Both the position numbers and the translations under genes were made by a program. Below the pieces are notes generated by a model. The model was given only the letters and a program-made list of their open reading frames with translations. It did not search any database and was not told where the DNA came from. 64,000 nucleotides of DNA. Origin: Helicobacter sp. NHP19-012. Its GTDB lineage: Bacteria > Campylobacterota > Campylobacteria > Campylobacterales > Helicobacteraceae. Location of the stretch: positions 372,001-436,000 of the forward strand of contig NZ_AP024819.1 in the NCBI RefSeq assembly GCF_019703325.1. Reading direction: 5' to 3'. Positions 29,025-38,956 of this stretch are shown here, in pieces; position 1 is the first letter of the stretch; each line of letters opens with the position of its first letter.

Positions 29025-29945
29025 TTAAGTGTTGTAGATTCCCTTAGACAAATAGCGATCCGCCTTGTCGGGGAAAATCGTTAAAATGTGGCTCTCTTCA
29101 GGTAGCCTTTGTGCCTCCCTTAAAGCCGCCGCAAAAGCCGCCCCGCTGGAGCTGCCCACTAAGAGCCCGTGTTTTTTAGCAAGCTCCCTTGTGTAAAGAA
29201 AGCCCTCTTCATCGCTAATGGTTTCAAAGCCGTCAATGCTTAGGTCTTTAAAAAAGGGGGGGATAAACTCCACCCCGATGCCCTCAATTTCATGCGGGTG
29301 CTCCTTGCCCCCGTTTAAAATCGAGCCCTCGGGTTCTACACCCACCAAGCGGATATGCGGCATTTTCTCTTTAAGGTAGGTCGCCACGCCCGCAAAGGTC
29401 CCCCCGCTGCCAATCCCGGCTACAAAGCTGGTGATTTGTGTGCCCAGCTCGCTAAAAATTTCGGGGGCCAGGCTGTGGATGTAGGCCTTGGGGTTAGCAG
29501 GATTTTCAAATTGTAGGGGTAGGTAGCTGTGCTTAACCTCTTGAGCGAGCTCTTTAGCTTTGGCAATCGCCCCTTTAATGCCCTCTTGGCTAGGCGTGTT
29601 GATGACCTTTGCCCCTAGGGCTTTCATGAGCTGTTGCTTTTCTAGGCTGAATTTCTCGGGCACGACGAAGATGGTCTTTAATTTATGCTCTAGAGCCACA
29701 AGGGCTAGGGCGATGCCCGTGTTGCCGGCGGTGGGCTCTATGATCGTGGTTTTCTCTGTGATAAGCCCCGACTTTAGCCCCTCGGCGATTAAATACTTAG
29801 CTAGGCGGTCTTTCACGCTCCCGCCCGGGTTTAAATGCTCTAATTTGGCGTAAATGCACGAGTTTTTAGGCAGGGGGTGGTCGTGGTGGGTGAATTTAAA
29901 AAGGGGGGTAAAGCCGATGAGTGCGCCCATTTGTTGGACTAGCAT
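29025..29945 (-). CDS. cysK: Cystathionine beta-synthase / cysteine synthase-like PLP enzyme
   Basis: PLP enzyme that condenses serine (or O-acetylserine) with homocysteine or sulfide. 306 residues from ATG 29945. [14 protein letters not shown] carries the PLP lysine, [12 protein letters not shown] the substrate loop, and [15 protein letters not shown] the phosphate loop. I chose 29945 over the upstream ATG at 29966 because AAGGA lies five bases before it and the -10 box at 29975-29980 puts the transcript start at about 29968. In H. pylori the orthologue is 306 residues and makes cystathionine. It heads the cysK-metB-luxS operon. Confidence 0.94.
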   Translation of the reverse strand: MLVQQMGALIGFTPLFKFTHHDHPLPKNSCIYAKLEHLNPGGSVKDRLAKYLIAEGLKSGLITEKTTIIEPTAGNTGIALALVALEHKLKTIFVVPEKFSLEKQQLMKALGAKVINTPSQEGIKGAIAKAKELAQEVKHSYLPLQFENPANPKAYIHSLAPEIFSELGTQITSFVAGIGSGGTFAGVATYLKEKMPHIRLVGVEPEGSILNGGKEHPHEIEGIGVEFIPPFFKDLSIDGFETISDEEGFLYTRELAKKHGLLVGSSSGAAFAAALREAQRLPEESHILTIFPDKADRYLSKGIYNT

Positions 29946-29974
29946 GCACTTCCTTAAAGTTGGCAATAAGCTTC

Positions 29975-29980
29975 ATTGTA
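29975..29980 (-). promoter_or_regulatory. -10 box of the cysK-metB-luxS operon
   Basis: TACAAT on the minus strand, 30 bases before the chosen cysK start. A transcript beginning near 29968 would include the ribosome site AAGGA at 29951-29955 and supports ATG 29945 as the start. Confidence 0.5.
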
Positions 29981-30119
29981 GCTTTATAACCTTATTTTAA
30001 GCTCAAGTGGGGGGATTTGTAAAGGTTTCATGCCTTCCATTTGTTACGATACAAATTAAAAAAGACTCTCCCTAAACTTTGGCTAAGGGCGAGTGGAACA
30101 TAGAGAGCTGGGTAAATTT

Positions 30120-30300
30120 ATGGACTTTTTGTGAAAAAATCTAGTCGGGGACAATGGCATGCTAGTGGACATGACTTTCTTGCCCCGCATTAAAGAGGGA
30201 TTTAACAAGCGAAGAGATGTCTTAGAGTTTTTAGTAGGTTTTTGCAAGTCTACAGATCTGCTGACAAATGCTTCCATGCACTACACGATGCCATGTTTAT
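30120..30300 (+). pseudogene. Unassigned protein-like remnant
   Basis: A plus-strand frame reads KNLVGDNGMLVDMTFLPRIK and continues LEFLVGFCKSTDLLTNASMH to a stop near 30302. The amino acid composition looks like real protein, but it is preceded by an in-frame TGA at 30132-30134 and has no ribosome site. I do not recognise a family. It is part of the decayed strip between cysK and fusA. Confidence 0.35.
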
Positions 30301-30334
30301 AAACCAGAGGATATACGAGAATTGCTGATCCAAT

Positions 30335-30410
30335 AGCTTATACTAGAACATAGGGCAAAACGCCCCATATAAACACCATTGCCGACCACAAATAACCCTA
30401 TGTTTAGAGA
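30335..30410 (-). pseudogene. Possible small metB fragment
   Basis: The segment 'cgccccatataaacaccatt' and its flanks resemble the intact metB at about 28700-28750 ('tgcccccatagacatcatca'), and also the metB-like remnant at 7500-7540. Only about 70 bases align, with gaps, so this is weaker than the larger remnant. It lies next to fusA, 0.4 kb from the intact cysK start. Confidence 0.4.
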
Positions 30411-30417
30411 TGAAGTT

Positions 30418-32496
30418 TTACCCCTTCCTTTTCTCCACAATCTCTTTAGCGATGTTGGCGGGGACTTCGCCGTAATGGTCGAACTCCATAGAGTAAGTCC
30501 CCCGCCCTTGGGTGGCGGAGCGCAAGTCAGTGGAGTAGCCAAACATTTCCACTAAGGGCACGAAAGCATTCACGATTTTAAGCCCTAAGCGATCGTCCAT
30601 CGCATTGATTTGCCCTCTGCGGCGGTTTAAATCCCCGATCACATCGCCCATATACTCTTCAGGCACTTCCACCTCTACCTTCATCATGGGCTCTAAAAGC
30701 ACGGGGTTTGCCACACGGCAAGCCTCTTTAAACGCCATAGACCCGGCGATTTTAAACGCCATTTCCGACGAATCCACTTCGTGGTAACTGCCATCGTAAA
30801 GCGTTACTTTAAAATCCACGACAGGGTAGCCGGCAAGCACCCCACTTTGCATCGCCTCTTGGATGCCCTTATCCACAGCCGGGATGTATTCTTTGGGGAT
30901 CACGCCCCCGCTGATCTCATTGACAAACTCATAGCCGGTGCCGGGTTCTTTAGGCTCAAGCTTGATGAAGACATGCCCGTATTGCCCCCGTCCGCCAGAT
31001 TGTTTGGCGTATTTGTGCTCTTTTTGCACCGCACTGCGGATCGTTTCTCTAAAGGCGACTTGGGGTTGGCCCACTTCCGCCTCCACTTTAAACTCGCGTT
31101 TCAAACGATCCACGATGATTTCAAGGTGCAATTCACCCATACCGCCGATCAAGGTTTGCCCGGTTTCTTCTTGGGTCATCACCCTAAAGCTGGGGTCTTC
31201 CTCAGCAAGTTTTCCTAAAGCCACGCCCATTTTTTCTTGATCAGCCTTGGTTTTAGGCTCTACGGCAATGTGGATCACGGGCTCAGGGAACTCCATGCGT
31301 TCTAAGATCACGGGGTCTTTTTCACTGCAAAGGGTGTCGCCGGTTAAAGTGTCTTTCAAGCCCACAAAGGCGCAAATTTCGCCGGCATAGACTTCTTTAA
31401 TGTCCTCTCGCTTGTTGGAGTGCATTTTTAAGAGCCGCCCCACGCGTTCTTTTTTGTCCTTCGTGGAGTTGTAAATGTAACTGCCCGACTCCAAATTGCC
31501 CCGATATACCCGCACAAAGGTGAGTTGCCCCACGAAGGGGTCGGTCATGATTTTAAAGGCAAGCCCGGCAAATTCGCCCGCATCCCCACTTTGCACATGG
31601 ACTTCTTCCTCGCTTTTAGGGTCCACGCCTTTAATGTCGGCCACTTCTGTAGGGGCGGGTAGGTAGTCGATCACCGCATCTAGCAAGGTTTGCACGCCCT
31701 TATTTTTAAAAGATGAGCCACAGAGCATGGGGATTAAGGACATGTTCAAGCACCCGGTTTTAATGCCCTTTTTGATCTCTTCTTCACTGAGTGCCTCGCC
31801 GGCTAGATATTTTTCCATCAAGGCTTCGTCTTGCTCGGCAACCGCTTCTAAGAGTTTGTCGCGGTATTCTTGGGCTTTGGCTTGCAAGTCGCTAGGGATG
31901 TCCTGCACTTCGTATTTTGCCCCCATCGCCTCGTTGTTCCAAATGATCGCCTTCATGGCAACAAGGTCGATCACGCCGATGAAGGTGTCCTCCGCGCCGA
32001 TGGGGATGTTGATGGGCACGGGGTTGGCTTTTAGGCGTTCTCTAATTTGGTTTTCTACATTGTAGAAATTCGCCCCAATGCGGTCCATTTTATTCACAAA
32101 CACAATGCGGGGCACGCCGTATTTATTCGCCTGTCGCCACACGGTTTCGCTTTGGGGTTGCACCCCACCCACAGAGCAGAACACGCCCACAGCCCCGTCC
32201 AGCACCCGCATGGAGCGCTCGACTTCGATCGTGAAATCCACATGTCCGGGGGTGTCGATCAAGTTGATTTGGTGGTCTTTCCAAAAGCAAGTGGTCGCGG
32301 CGGAGGTGATGGTGATCCCTCTTTCTTTCTCTTGCTCCATCCAGTCCATCGTGGCCGCGCCGTCGTGCACCTCGCCGATTTTGTGGCTCACGCCTGTATA
32401 AAACAAAATCCGCTCGGAGGTCGTGGTTTTGCCCGCATCGATGTGGGCGGCGATGCCGATGTTTCTAATTTTTTCTAAAGGGGTTTTGCGTGCCAT
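30418..32496 (-). CDS. fusA: Elongation factor G
   Basis: Translocation GTPase. 692 residues. GTPase motifs: [15 protein letters not shown] (G1), [10 protein letters not shown] (G2), DTPGHVDFT (G3), NKMDRIGAN (G4). Domains II-V are complete, including [15 protein letters not shown] and [13 protein letters not shown]. It follows rpsG by nine bases. In H. pylori these genes follow rpoBC; here the upstream gene string ends at rpsL with its own promoter. Confidence 0.98.
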   Translation of the reverse strand: MARKTPLEKIRNIGIAAHIDAGKTTTSERILFYTGVSHKIGEVHDGAATMDWMEQEKERGITITSAATTCFWKDHQINLIDTPGHVDFTIEVERSMRVLDGAVGVFCSVGGVQPQSETVWRQANKYGVPRIVFVNKMDRIGANFYNVENQIRERLKANPVPINIPIGAEDTFIGVIDLVAMKAIIWNNEAMGAKYEVQDIPSDLQAKAQEYRDKLLEAVAEQDEALMEKYLAGEALSEEEIKKGIKTGCLNMSLIPMLCGSSFKNKGVQTLLDAVIDYLPAPTEVADIKGVDPKSEEEVHVQSGDAGEFAGLAFKIMTDPFVGQLTFVRVYRGNLESGSYIYNSTKDKKERVGRLLKMHSNKREDIKEVYAGEICAFVGLKDTLTGDTLCSEKDPVILERMEFPEPVIHIAVEPKTKADQEKMGVALGKLAEEDPSFRVMTQEETGQTLIGGMGELHLEIIVDRLKREFKVEAEVGQPQVAFRETIRSAVQKEHKYAKQSGGRGQYGHVFIKLEPKEPGTGYEFVNEISGGVIPKEYIPAVDKGIQEAMQSGVLAGYPVVDFKVTLYDGSYHEVDSSEMAFKIAGSMAFKEACRVANPVLLEPMMKVEVEVPEEYMGDVIGDLNRRRGQINAMDDRLGLKIVNAFVPLVEMFGYSTDLRSATQGRGTYSMEFDHYGEVPANIAKEIVEKRKG

Positions 32497-32505
32497 TTGC
32501 CCCCC

Positions 32506-32982
<477 letters not shown>

Positions 32983-33390
32983 TTACTTTTTCTTCTTGTC
33001 AGTCCCGGCTGCGGCCCCGGCTTTGGCTTTTTTCGCCCCGTATTTACTGCGTGAAACCGTGCGTTTATTCACGCCAGCTGTGTCTAGTGCCCCGCGTACG
33101 ATGTGGTATTTCACCCCGGGCAAGTCTTTCACCCTACCGCCCCTCACTAACACGATGGAGTGTTCTTGCAAGTTATGCCCCTCCCCGGGGATGTAGCTGA
33201 TCACTTCAAATTTGCTTGTGAGGCGCACTTTGGCAACTTTCCTCAAAGCGGAGTTAGGTTTTTTAGGGGTGGTGGTGTAAACCCGTGTGCAAACCCCCCT
33301 TCTTTGGGGGCACTCAACCAAGGCGGGGGACTTGGTTTTTTTAAGGATTTTTTTCCTTTCCTTCCTGATGAGCTGGTTTATGGTTGGCAC
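32983..33390 (-). CDS. rpsL: 30S ribosomal protein S12
   Basis: 135 residues, decoding-centre protein. [38 protein letters not shown] and the loop [21 protein letters not shown] are present. The residues that mutate to streptomycin resistance (Lys43 in TPKKPNSA and Lys88 in GRVKDLPG) are both wild-type lysines. The C terminus has a Lys-rich tail of about ten residues. It starts at ATG 33390 with an AAAGGAC site. Confidence 0.98.
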   Translation of the reverse strand: MPTINQLIRKERKKILKKTKSPALVECPQRRGVCTRVYTTTPKKPNSALRKVAKVRLTSKFEVISYIPGEGHNLQEHSIVLVRGGRVKDLPGVKYHIVRGALDTAGVNKRTVSRSKYGAKKAKAGAAAGTDKKKK

Positions 33391-33429
33391 TCTTGTCCTT
33401 TATCGTAATTTTTGCATGATAAAAGGGTT

Positions 33430-33435
33430 ATTATA
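33430..33435 (-). promoter_or_regulatory. -10 box of the rpsL-rpsG-fusA promoter
   Basis: TATAAT on the minus strand (GGTTATAATAACC), 40 bases before the rpsL ATG. It predicts a leader of about 32 bases with the AAAGGAC site. This gives the ribosomal operon its own promoter in the absence of rpoBC. Confidence 0.65.
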
Positions 33436-33470
33436 ACCTAAAAAATCTTTAATGCGTCTTAGTCTACTTG

Positions 33471-33990
33471 AAGTGCAAGTGGCGGATGAGCTCCTTGTTC
33501 TCGTTGATGTGGGCTTTGACCTTGTCGATCTACTGTTGGATGGTCTGTAAATCCTGCAAACTCTGCTAGGCGATGTTCTTCATTTGTTGCGACTGCGTGC
33601 CTAGAGTCGCCATAACCTTACTCAGCTCACCCAAGCTAGCGTTGTTTTCATTTAAGGAGTCTAACACAGCCTTAGACGCCCCCTCGATGTTTTTCACCGC
33701 CCCATTCATAGAAGAAAAGGCGCTTTGGATTTCCTCTAAGCGTTGTTGCACATTATTCGATGCTCTTCTACCATTCTTGAATTTTGTTCTAAGCATCAGC
33801 TTGCACACATTTACCCTTAGCTGCCTCAATACTCGCACAGGCTAGAATAGAGTTAAAACTCCCCTTGGTCACTTTTTTAAAATTTTTGAGAATATGTTCC
33901 ACCACTTGGGCGATGCGCTTAGGGTGATAAACATCTGCTTCGCTTTTTAGCTCTATGTCTGTATTTATATCATGGTAGTTAAGAAGCGCA
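33471..33990 (-). pseudogene. Mosaic pseudogene: HsdR fragment joined to a chemoreceptor tail
   Basis: Reading leftward, about 33990-33795 encodes ALLNYHDINTDIELKSEADV, then YHPKRIAQVVEHILKNF and SFNSILACASIEAAK, which matches the helicase region of type I restriction HsdR. A stop follows. From about 33780 the frame becomes coiled-coil, RLEEIQSAFSSMNGAVKNIE and ASLGELSKVMATLGTQSQQM, then DKVKAHINENKELIRHLHFK, the tail of a methyl-accepting chemotaxis protein, with two in-frame TAG codons. Neither part is complete. Deletion or recombination between unrelated genes is the simplest explanation. Confidence 0.65.
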
Positions 33991-34096
33991 ATAGATTTTT
34001 ATTATGGATGGCATCCACGATCGTGTAATGGTGCAATTCCCTACCAAACTGCACCTTTTTCCGTTCACGGTGCGATGCAAAGGATCTTGATTGTAA
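33991..34096. other. Short non-coding gap
   Basis: A hundred bases between the mosaic pseudogene and the glycosyltransferase gene. No start or RNA signal found. Confidence 0.4.
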
Positions 34097-35313
34097 CTAA
34101 TCCCCTAACATCCTCTCCACGATCTGTATATGCTTTTGCATGCTCTCTTTAAAGTCAAAGAGTTTAGCCCTCTCTAGACCTTTTTTAATGCATTCTTGGC
34201 GTAGAAATTCATCTGTTAGGGCAATCTCTAATTGTCTAGCGATGTCTGCGATATTATATGGATTGCAATAAACTCCGGCATCGCCTAGGATTTCGGGCAT
34301 GCAAGAAACATTGCTAGCTAAGACCACACAACCCACATGCATCGCTTCTAGCATGGGCAAACCAAAACCTTCAGCAAAACTTCCCCACCACAGCAAGCGG
34401 GCATTGGCGTATAGGGTTTGCAATAAACCATCAGAAACATAGTTTAAGTTGATGATGAAGTCTTGACTAAAATATTGCTTATCATATCCATCTATGTCGT
34501 TGGGTGCGCCTGTGAGGACAATTTTAAAACGACTTTGCAATTCCTGCGACAAGAGTCTAAAGGCATCGATGAGACCACGTACATTACGCCGTTTGGCTTT
34601 GGCTCCCACCACCAAGATAAATTCTCCTAAATGCGGTGGCAGTGGTTCTAAATGCTGTTCTCTATATTCTCTTAAGCCATGGTAGATCACATGCACCTTT
34701 TCTTTAGGAAAGCCAAATGTTTTTAAAATATCTGCTCTCACACACTCGCTAAAACAAATCGCCTCTGTGTAGGTGCGCATGATGGGGAGGACAGCTTCCC
34801 TCCAAAATATTTTCATCTCTTGGCTAATGAGCCATGCTTTTTCGTCGCATAAAGGCAAATCATGGATACAGCCCAAAGTTTTTTTGGCATTGAAAGAAAC
34901 CCCTTCATACGAGGGTTCTATGTAGAGATCAAAAAACCTCTTTCTATTGCGTTTAGCTCTTTGTTTTTTTAAAAGTTCAAAAAACAATGCTTTAAAGATA
35001 AATAGAGCCTTTGACCTAAAATAACTTTAGATGGTTTGATTAAAGATAGTTTAATTAAATGAATAAACTTCTTTTTTAGTCGTGTGTTAGAAGAGTCTCG
35101 TTCGCTTAACCATGCTCGTAGGTTTGGATAAAATTTGCCATCACCATAAATCGTGATGTTGATATCTTTTTTGCCCTCGAAATGCTTTTCCAAAGTTTCA
35201 ATAAAGGTTAGAGCATACACACCTAAGCCTGTTAAATCCCCCTTGATAACCGATGCATTAAAAACAATCTCTTTCAAAAACCTCCAAAACCGGATACAAA
35301 ATTTGACATTCAT
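34097..35313 (-). pseudogene. GT4-family glycosyltransferase, one frameshift
   Basis: The N-terminal piece (35313 to about 34985) has SVIKGDLTGLGVYALTFIET, typical of the GT4 donor-site glycine loop. The C-terminal piece (about 34985-34097) has FILVVGAKAKRRNVRGLIDA, FAEGFGLPMLEAMHVGCVVL and a final ExxxGxxP-type domain. Together they give about 405 residues, the normal size for a GT4 retaining transferase. The frames meet at a run of six A at 34979-34984; one more base joins them as KHCFFELLKKQ. The role is probably surface polysaccharide (LPS) assembly. If the run is an error the gene is intact. Confidence 0.72.
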
Positions 35314-35558
35314 TGTACCAAAAATTCTTCCGCGGTCTTTGTATGGTTTACATGCTCTCTCTTAATGTTATAAAAGCCTTTATTGCTTTGGAACTAGGGC
35401 TGAACTTTTTGTCTTTGCATGCCAATGCATCTATAAGAATTTTAGGGCGATAAACGCAAAAATGTTGATCGCCATACCCATAGAACTTTTCTTAAGGATG
35501 ATCACGGATGAAGAAAGCCTAACTACCTCTGTGGTTGAATGCTCCACACTTTGCTTTT
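35314..35558. other. Non-coding strip between glycosyltransferase and VirK-like gene
   Basis: No full gene. The minus strand contains the short protein-like reading FYGYGDQHFCVYRPK near 35440, perhaps a trace of another sugar-metabolism gene, but this is too short to assign. Confidence 0.35.
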
Positions 35559-36705
35559 TTAGCCATGCCTTATCAATTTTTTAAGATTGTCTTCCATTTC
35601 ACTTAAAAGTTTCAAGCGTTTTCTGTGGATAGCGCGTCTTTTTTGTGGATAATGTGAGATGTCTTTTTGGGTGTGGGGTAGATTGTAATATGTGCGCCCC
35701 TCAATCTCCAATAAATCCGCTCCGCGCTTCATAAAGAGATCGTCATAATTGCGTGCGAGCTCCCCATATTTCGCATAGGCAATTTGTCCTGCATTGGGGA
35801 TTCCAAGAGTTTTATCTAGCCCTAAGACTCTAGTGAGGACTATTTGCAATTCTATAAGAAAAAGACCCGGCTGGCAACAACAATACTTGTCCAAAAATCT
35901 AATGTGTTCTTGTTCCAACCCTAGTTTTCCCTGCACACCACCAATAAGCAAGTGTGATTGGGGGTGATGCACAACGAAGAAACATATACATATGTGGAAA
36001 CATTGTCTTTTGTGTAAGAAATTTCTAGTGCTAGAAAGCCCTCTGTGTAAAAAAGGCGTTTTCGCTGGGTTTTAAAACAAAAAGAATATTCCCCCCCGCA
36101 TCTTTTAAAGTGTAAAACTCCACACTCTGTAAGGCTAAAAAATCTACAAACCTATCACATATCCGTATCTGTAAATTTTGTAGGAATTTTAAGTTAAACA
36201 CGATCCATTCCATACGCTCTGCATGGGTGAGTCGGGAATCTGCAAACCACTGAGAGGTGTTCTCCATTTCTATCACGGGGTTTTGAGGAGCATGGGCAAG
36301 AGGGAGAGGAACGAGAGCCAAAAATGTTTCCCTAGAAATTTCGTGTTTTTGTAGCCAAACCACCACACGCTCTCCCATTTTCAGCCAAATTTTAAAATTC
36401 AAATCACGATCATCCACCATCTGTTGCAAAATTTTGGCATTTAAATCATGATCGCGCCGAGCAAACCACCATAGAGCCCGCATGGTCCTTAAAAAACTAG
36501 CCCTACATATGTTGGGGAAAAGACGCAACATTGCCCGAAAACCCAAAAGCATTAAACGCCCCAAAAGTAATTTAAATCTCAAAAATCTCCCTATCCTATA
36601 TTGTAACACCACTAATTCTTCGACCCCTAGATGAAAGCTCAATAAAAACTTGTAAGCCACAAAACTTTCCAGCTTGGCTATGAGAACCCTAGCAGAATCG
36701 AACAA
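35559..36705 (-). pseudogene. VirK/DUF535-like protein, frameshifted
   Basis: The frame from 36705 runs to about 36033 and has FLALVPLPLAHAPQNPVIEM and the segment WFADSRLTHAERMEWIVFNL. The frame from about 35972 to 35559 has LLIGGVQGKLG, ARNYDDLFMKRGADLLEIEG and a Lys-rich end, a combination typical of DUF535 (VirK) proteins. Between them, one extra base in the A6 run at 36049-36054 gives AFFYTEGFLALEISYTKDN, and another near 35975-35981 gives the join to HHPQSHLL. Total about 382 residues. VirK proteins affect the outer membrane in other species; function here is unknown. Confidence 0.6.
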
Positions 36706-36773
36706 AACAGCATCGCCACACAGACATATTCCGCCGCTAAAACACTCTTACGATAATATCTTAGAGTTATAGT
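36706..36773. other. Short gap with no visible feature
   Basis: Sixty-eight bases upstream of the VirK-like start; no clear promoter or RNA. Confidence 0.4.
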
Positions 36774-37025
36774 GAAGTACCCAAATGCTAAAGACATTTG
36801 GGCTTCCTAGGCTGATGTTGCCCGTAGGGAGAGTTTGGTTCTCACTCTATGTCCCTATAGTAGGGATTTTACAGAGTTTGAGCTCCAACGCATTCCCTAC
36901 AGGTCTCACACATCATATCTCCAAAGGCGTAACTTTCGGCACTCCCTGCCGTAGGTACGAATGTACAATGAACATTATACCACGAATTAGTGGCATTCAT
37001 CCCACCCGCTAAAGACAAGTGGGAT
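36774..37025 (-). mobile_element. IS200/IS605-like palindromic ends with a TnpB-tail-like frame
   Basis: Two imperfect hairpins about 220 bases apart share the loop CTAAAGA: GAAG-TA-CCCAAATG / CATTTGGG-CTTC (about 36774-36806) and ATCCCAC / GTGGGAT (36999-37005 and 37019-37025). The minus strand between reads HLSLAGGMNATNSWYNVH, then SAESYAFGDMMCETCRECVG, with stops. Short palindromic ends are recognised by single-strand TnpA transposases of this group. The element lacks tnpA, so it is either a dead piece or a short non-autonomous derivative. Confidence 0.4.
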
Positions 37026-37189
37026 TTCTGCCAAAGAGTTTTAAAGTGCAATTAATGTAAAAGGGTTTTTGTGCAAAAATACATCTTAAAAACTCAAAGA
37101 TAAAAGTGTGTTGGTCTTTGGAGCGGATAAGACACAGAAAAGTCTAAACATCGCCACGCTTGAAGTGCTAGCCCAACACTCTATCTTAC

Positions 37190-37590
37190 GCCAAAGTGGG
37201 GCTAGATTTATCGCTTAACGACAGCTTTTGGATTGTGCCAAGTGGGAGCAACTACCTATGGCAAGACTTCAATCTCTACGACAACCCCCTTAACACAGCT
37301 GTAAGTTTGACCACACTCACGGGGCAAAGCGTAAAAACTAAGTTGCCAACAAGCGGGTTACGGCTTTCTCCTGAACTTACCACAAATGGCATGCTTAAAA
37401 AATGTTGGCAAAGAGACGCAACGGGAGAAATCACACCCATTAAGGGGCAAATGGCACAGAGAGCTATTGCGAACACTACACCGCCCAAGTGGCTAAGACT
37501 TTGGGGCTTAACGCCATTGCCTATGATTTAGACAAACAATACAACGAAGTTGTTTGCTGGCTGTTTCAACAAGTACTGAAAGTAAAATGA
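37190..37590 (+). pseudogene. HipA-like kinase or phage-type fragment
   Basis: The plus strand reads SLNDSFWIVPSGSNYLWQDF, SLTTLTGQSVKTKLPTSGL and MLKKCWQRDATGEITPIKG. It then shifts frame and continues as YCEHYTAQVAKTLGLNAIAY, followed by DLDKQYNEVVCWLF. The pattern of an acid stretch followed by EHYTAQVAK-GLNAIAYDLD resembles HipA-type kinases. The frame shift and lack of a start make it inactive. The family call is tentative. Confidence 0.4.
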
Positions 37591-37674
37591 CGGGTTCTTA
37601 GTATTCAATGACACACCCCCAGTATTTTCAAGCTAATAAAAACAAGGGCAAGTGTAAGGGCGCTAAAGTCAAAC

Positions 37675-38262
37675 TCAAAACGCCTCAAAAACTTTTTGTA
37701 AGTGGGCAGTGTAGTCTTGTAGGTATTGGGGGATTTGGGGGTTTTTGATGACATCGTGGCAGATGAAGGTGGGCAAGGCTTGCATGCCTAAAAATTGATG
37801 GGCTTTGTGTAGGTGCAAATACACCCCATCCACGCCCACGCCCTCAAAAAATTCCTCTTTCTCAGTAAAAGCCTCAAGTGGGGCGTTCCAAGTGAGCGAG
37901 AACATATATTTTTTGCCATGGATGAGCCCACCCTTGCCGTAGTTCTTTGTGGGGGCTTTGTGGCTGCGACCATCGTTTTTATAGAGCTTGCCATGCCCGG
38001 TGGTGAAGACCTCATCGATGTATTTTTTCACAATCCATGGCTCACCCATCCACCACCCCGCCATTTGCCAAATCAAGACATCGGCGTTTAAAATCTTAGC
38101 CACTTCCTCATCAAGGTTGTAGCCTCGATCGATTTGGGTTTGCTCTATGTTGTGCCCCAAATCTTTTAACACCTGCACGGCGTGGTCGTGCAAAGTGGTG
38201 TTTAAACGCCCGTTGGAGTGCCCGAATGCTTTAGCCCCGTTGAGTAGTAAAAGTTGTGCCAT
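37675..38262 (-). CDS. mdaB: NADPH quinone reductase MdaB
   Basis: Flavodoxin-fold quinone reductase that protects against oxidative stress. 195 residues from the second ATG (MAQLLLLNGAKAFGHSNG); an AGAGG site lies five bases before it, so it is preferred over the ATG at 38280. FAD and substrate features include DVLIWQMAGWWMGEPWIVKK, DEVFTTGHGKLY and FSLTWNAPLEAF. The family is certain. It is next to tRNA-Met. Confidence 0.93.
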   Translation of the reverse strand: MAQLLLLNGAKAFGHSNGRLNTTLHDHAVQVLKDLGHNIEQTQIDRGYNLDEEVAKILNADVLIWQMAGWWMGEPWIVKKYIDEVFTTGHGKLYKNDGRSHKAPTKNYGKGGLIHGKKYMFSLTWNAPLEAFTEKEEFFEGVGVDGVYLHLHKAHQFLGMQALPTFICHDVIKNPQIPQYLQDYTAHLQKVFEAF

Positions 38263-38309
38263 AAAAACCTCTAGATTCATTTTAATGTATAAAGAAAGTG
38301 AAAGGGAAT

Positions 38310-38386
38310 TGGTGTCAAAGGGGGGACTTGAACCCCCGACCTCCGGCTTATGAGACCAGCGCTCTAACCGGCTGAGCTACCTTGAC
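38310..38386 (-). tRNA. tRNA-Met (CAT anticodon)
   Basis: Minus strand. The acceptor stem GTCAAGG pairs with CTTTGAC (one G-T). The D arm (GCTCAGCCGG), the anticodon loop CTCATAA with anticodon CAT, and the T arm (GGGGG TTCAAGT CCCCC) are normal, and the CCA end is encoded (ACCA). Elongator methionine form, since the first pair is G-C. Seventy-seven bases including CCA. Confidence 0.95.
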
Positions 38387-38429
38387 ACGAAAAACGCCCA
38401 TTCTATAAAACTTTTACTTAAATTTTGTT

Positions 38430-38897
38430 TTAAAGGTGCAAGTCCATGGTTTGGTAGACTTGGTTATAGGCGTTTTTGTAGCGTTGCACGAAGTCATTGT
38501 TGATGCCAAAGGCGCGTTTGGCTTGCATTTCTTGCAGGGCTTTAAGGCCATCTATTTTTTCTTGCGCCTGTTTATCCTTTTGGATTTGCCCACCATAAAA
38601 GCTTGTGAGGCTGTAGAGCGATTGGGCGGCGAGGCGTTTTTCATTTTCGTTCATGCCTGCTGTGGCACGCAAGAAGGCATCGTATTCATTATCGCTCATC
38701 AGCTCTAGCACCAGAAAGCCATAGGTTTCTCTTCTAAGTCCGTTAGGCTCGGTTTCACTTTTAGAGATTTCCACCACCGCTTCAGGCTTGCTCTCAGCGG
38801 GGGCTTGGGGGGCTTGGGGGGCTTGTGCTTGCCCTAGACTTGCAGAGCCTAACAACGCATATAAGGACGGATTGTTTTTGATGTCTTTAACTTCCAT
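38430..38897 (-). CDS. Unrecognised 155-residue protein under a sigma-54 promoter
   Basis: Not a family I recognise. Residues 20-50 are Ala/Pro/Gln/Glu-rich (QAQAPQAPQAPAESKPE), and the rest is helical, charged and without membrane segments or a signal peptide (ETYGFLVLELMSDNEYD, LKALQEMQAKRAFGINN, KNAYNQVYQTMDLHL). ATG 38897 has an AAAGGG site. The feature that matters is upstream: TGGAGC-N5-TTGCT at 38931-38946, with GG and GC ten bases apart, as for flaB and flgB in this window. That makes a role in the flagellar system, for example as a chaperone, regulator or rod/hook protein, the best working hypothesis. Confidence 0.72.
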   Translation of the reverse strand: MEVKDIKNNPSLYALLGSASLGQAQAPQAPQAPAESKPEAVVEISKSETEPNGLRRETYGFLVLELMSDNEYDAFLRATAGMNENEKRLAAQSLYSLTSFYGGQIQKDKQAQEKIDGLKALQEMQAKRAFGINNDFVQRYKNAYNQVYQTMDLHL

Positions 38898-38930
38898 GAC
38901 AAGACCCTTTCAATCAATTTCAACCCTACA

Positions 38931-38946
38931 AGCAAAAAATGCTCCA
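38931..38946 (-). promoter_or_regulatory. Sigma-54 promoter of the 155-residue gene
   Basis: Minus strand TGGAGC, five T/A bases, TTGCT. GG and GC are exactly ten bases apart, with the same -12 core TTGCT as flaB and flgB. The predicted transcript start, near 38919, leaves a 22-base leader with an AAAGGG ribosome site. It is 11 bases from the divergent TATAAT box of truD. Confidence 0.75.
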
Positions 38947-38956
38947 AATTATGGTG

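Noticed and set aside
29946-29966. Upstream ATG for cysK
   Set aside because: The predicted transcript start is at about 29968, and the ribosome site is placed for ATG 29945.
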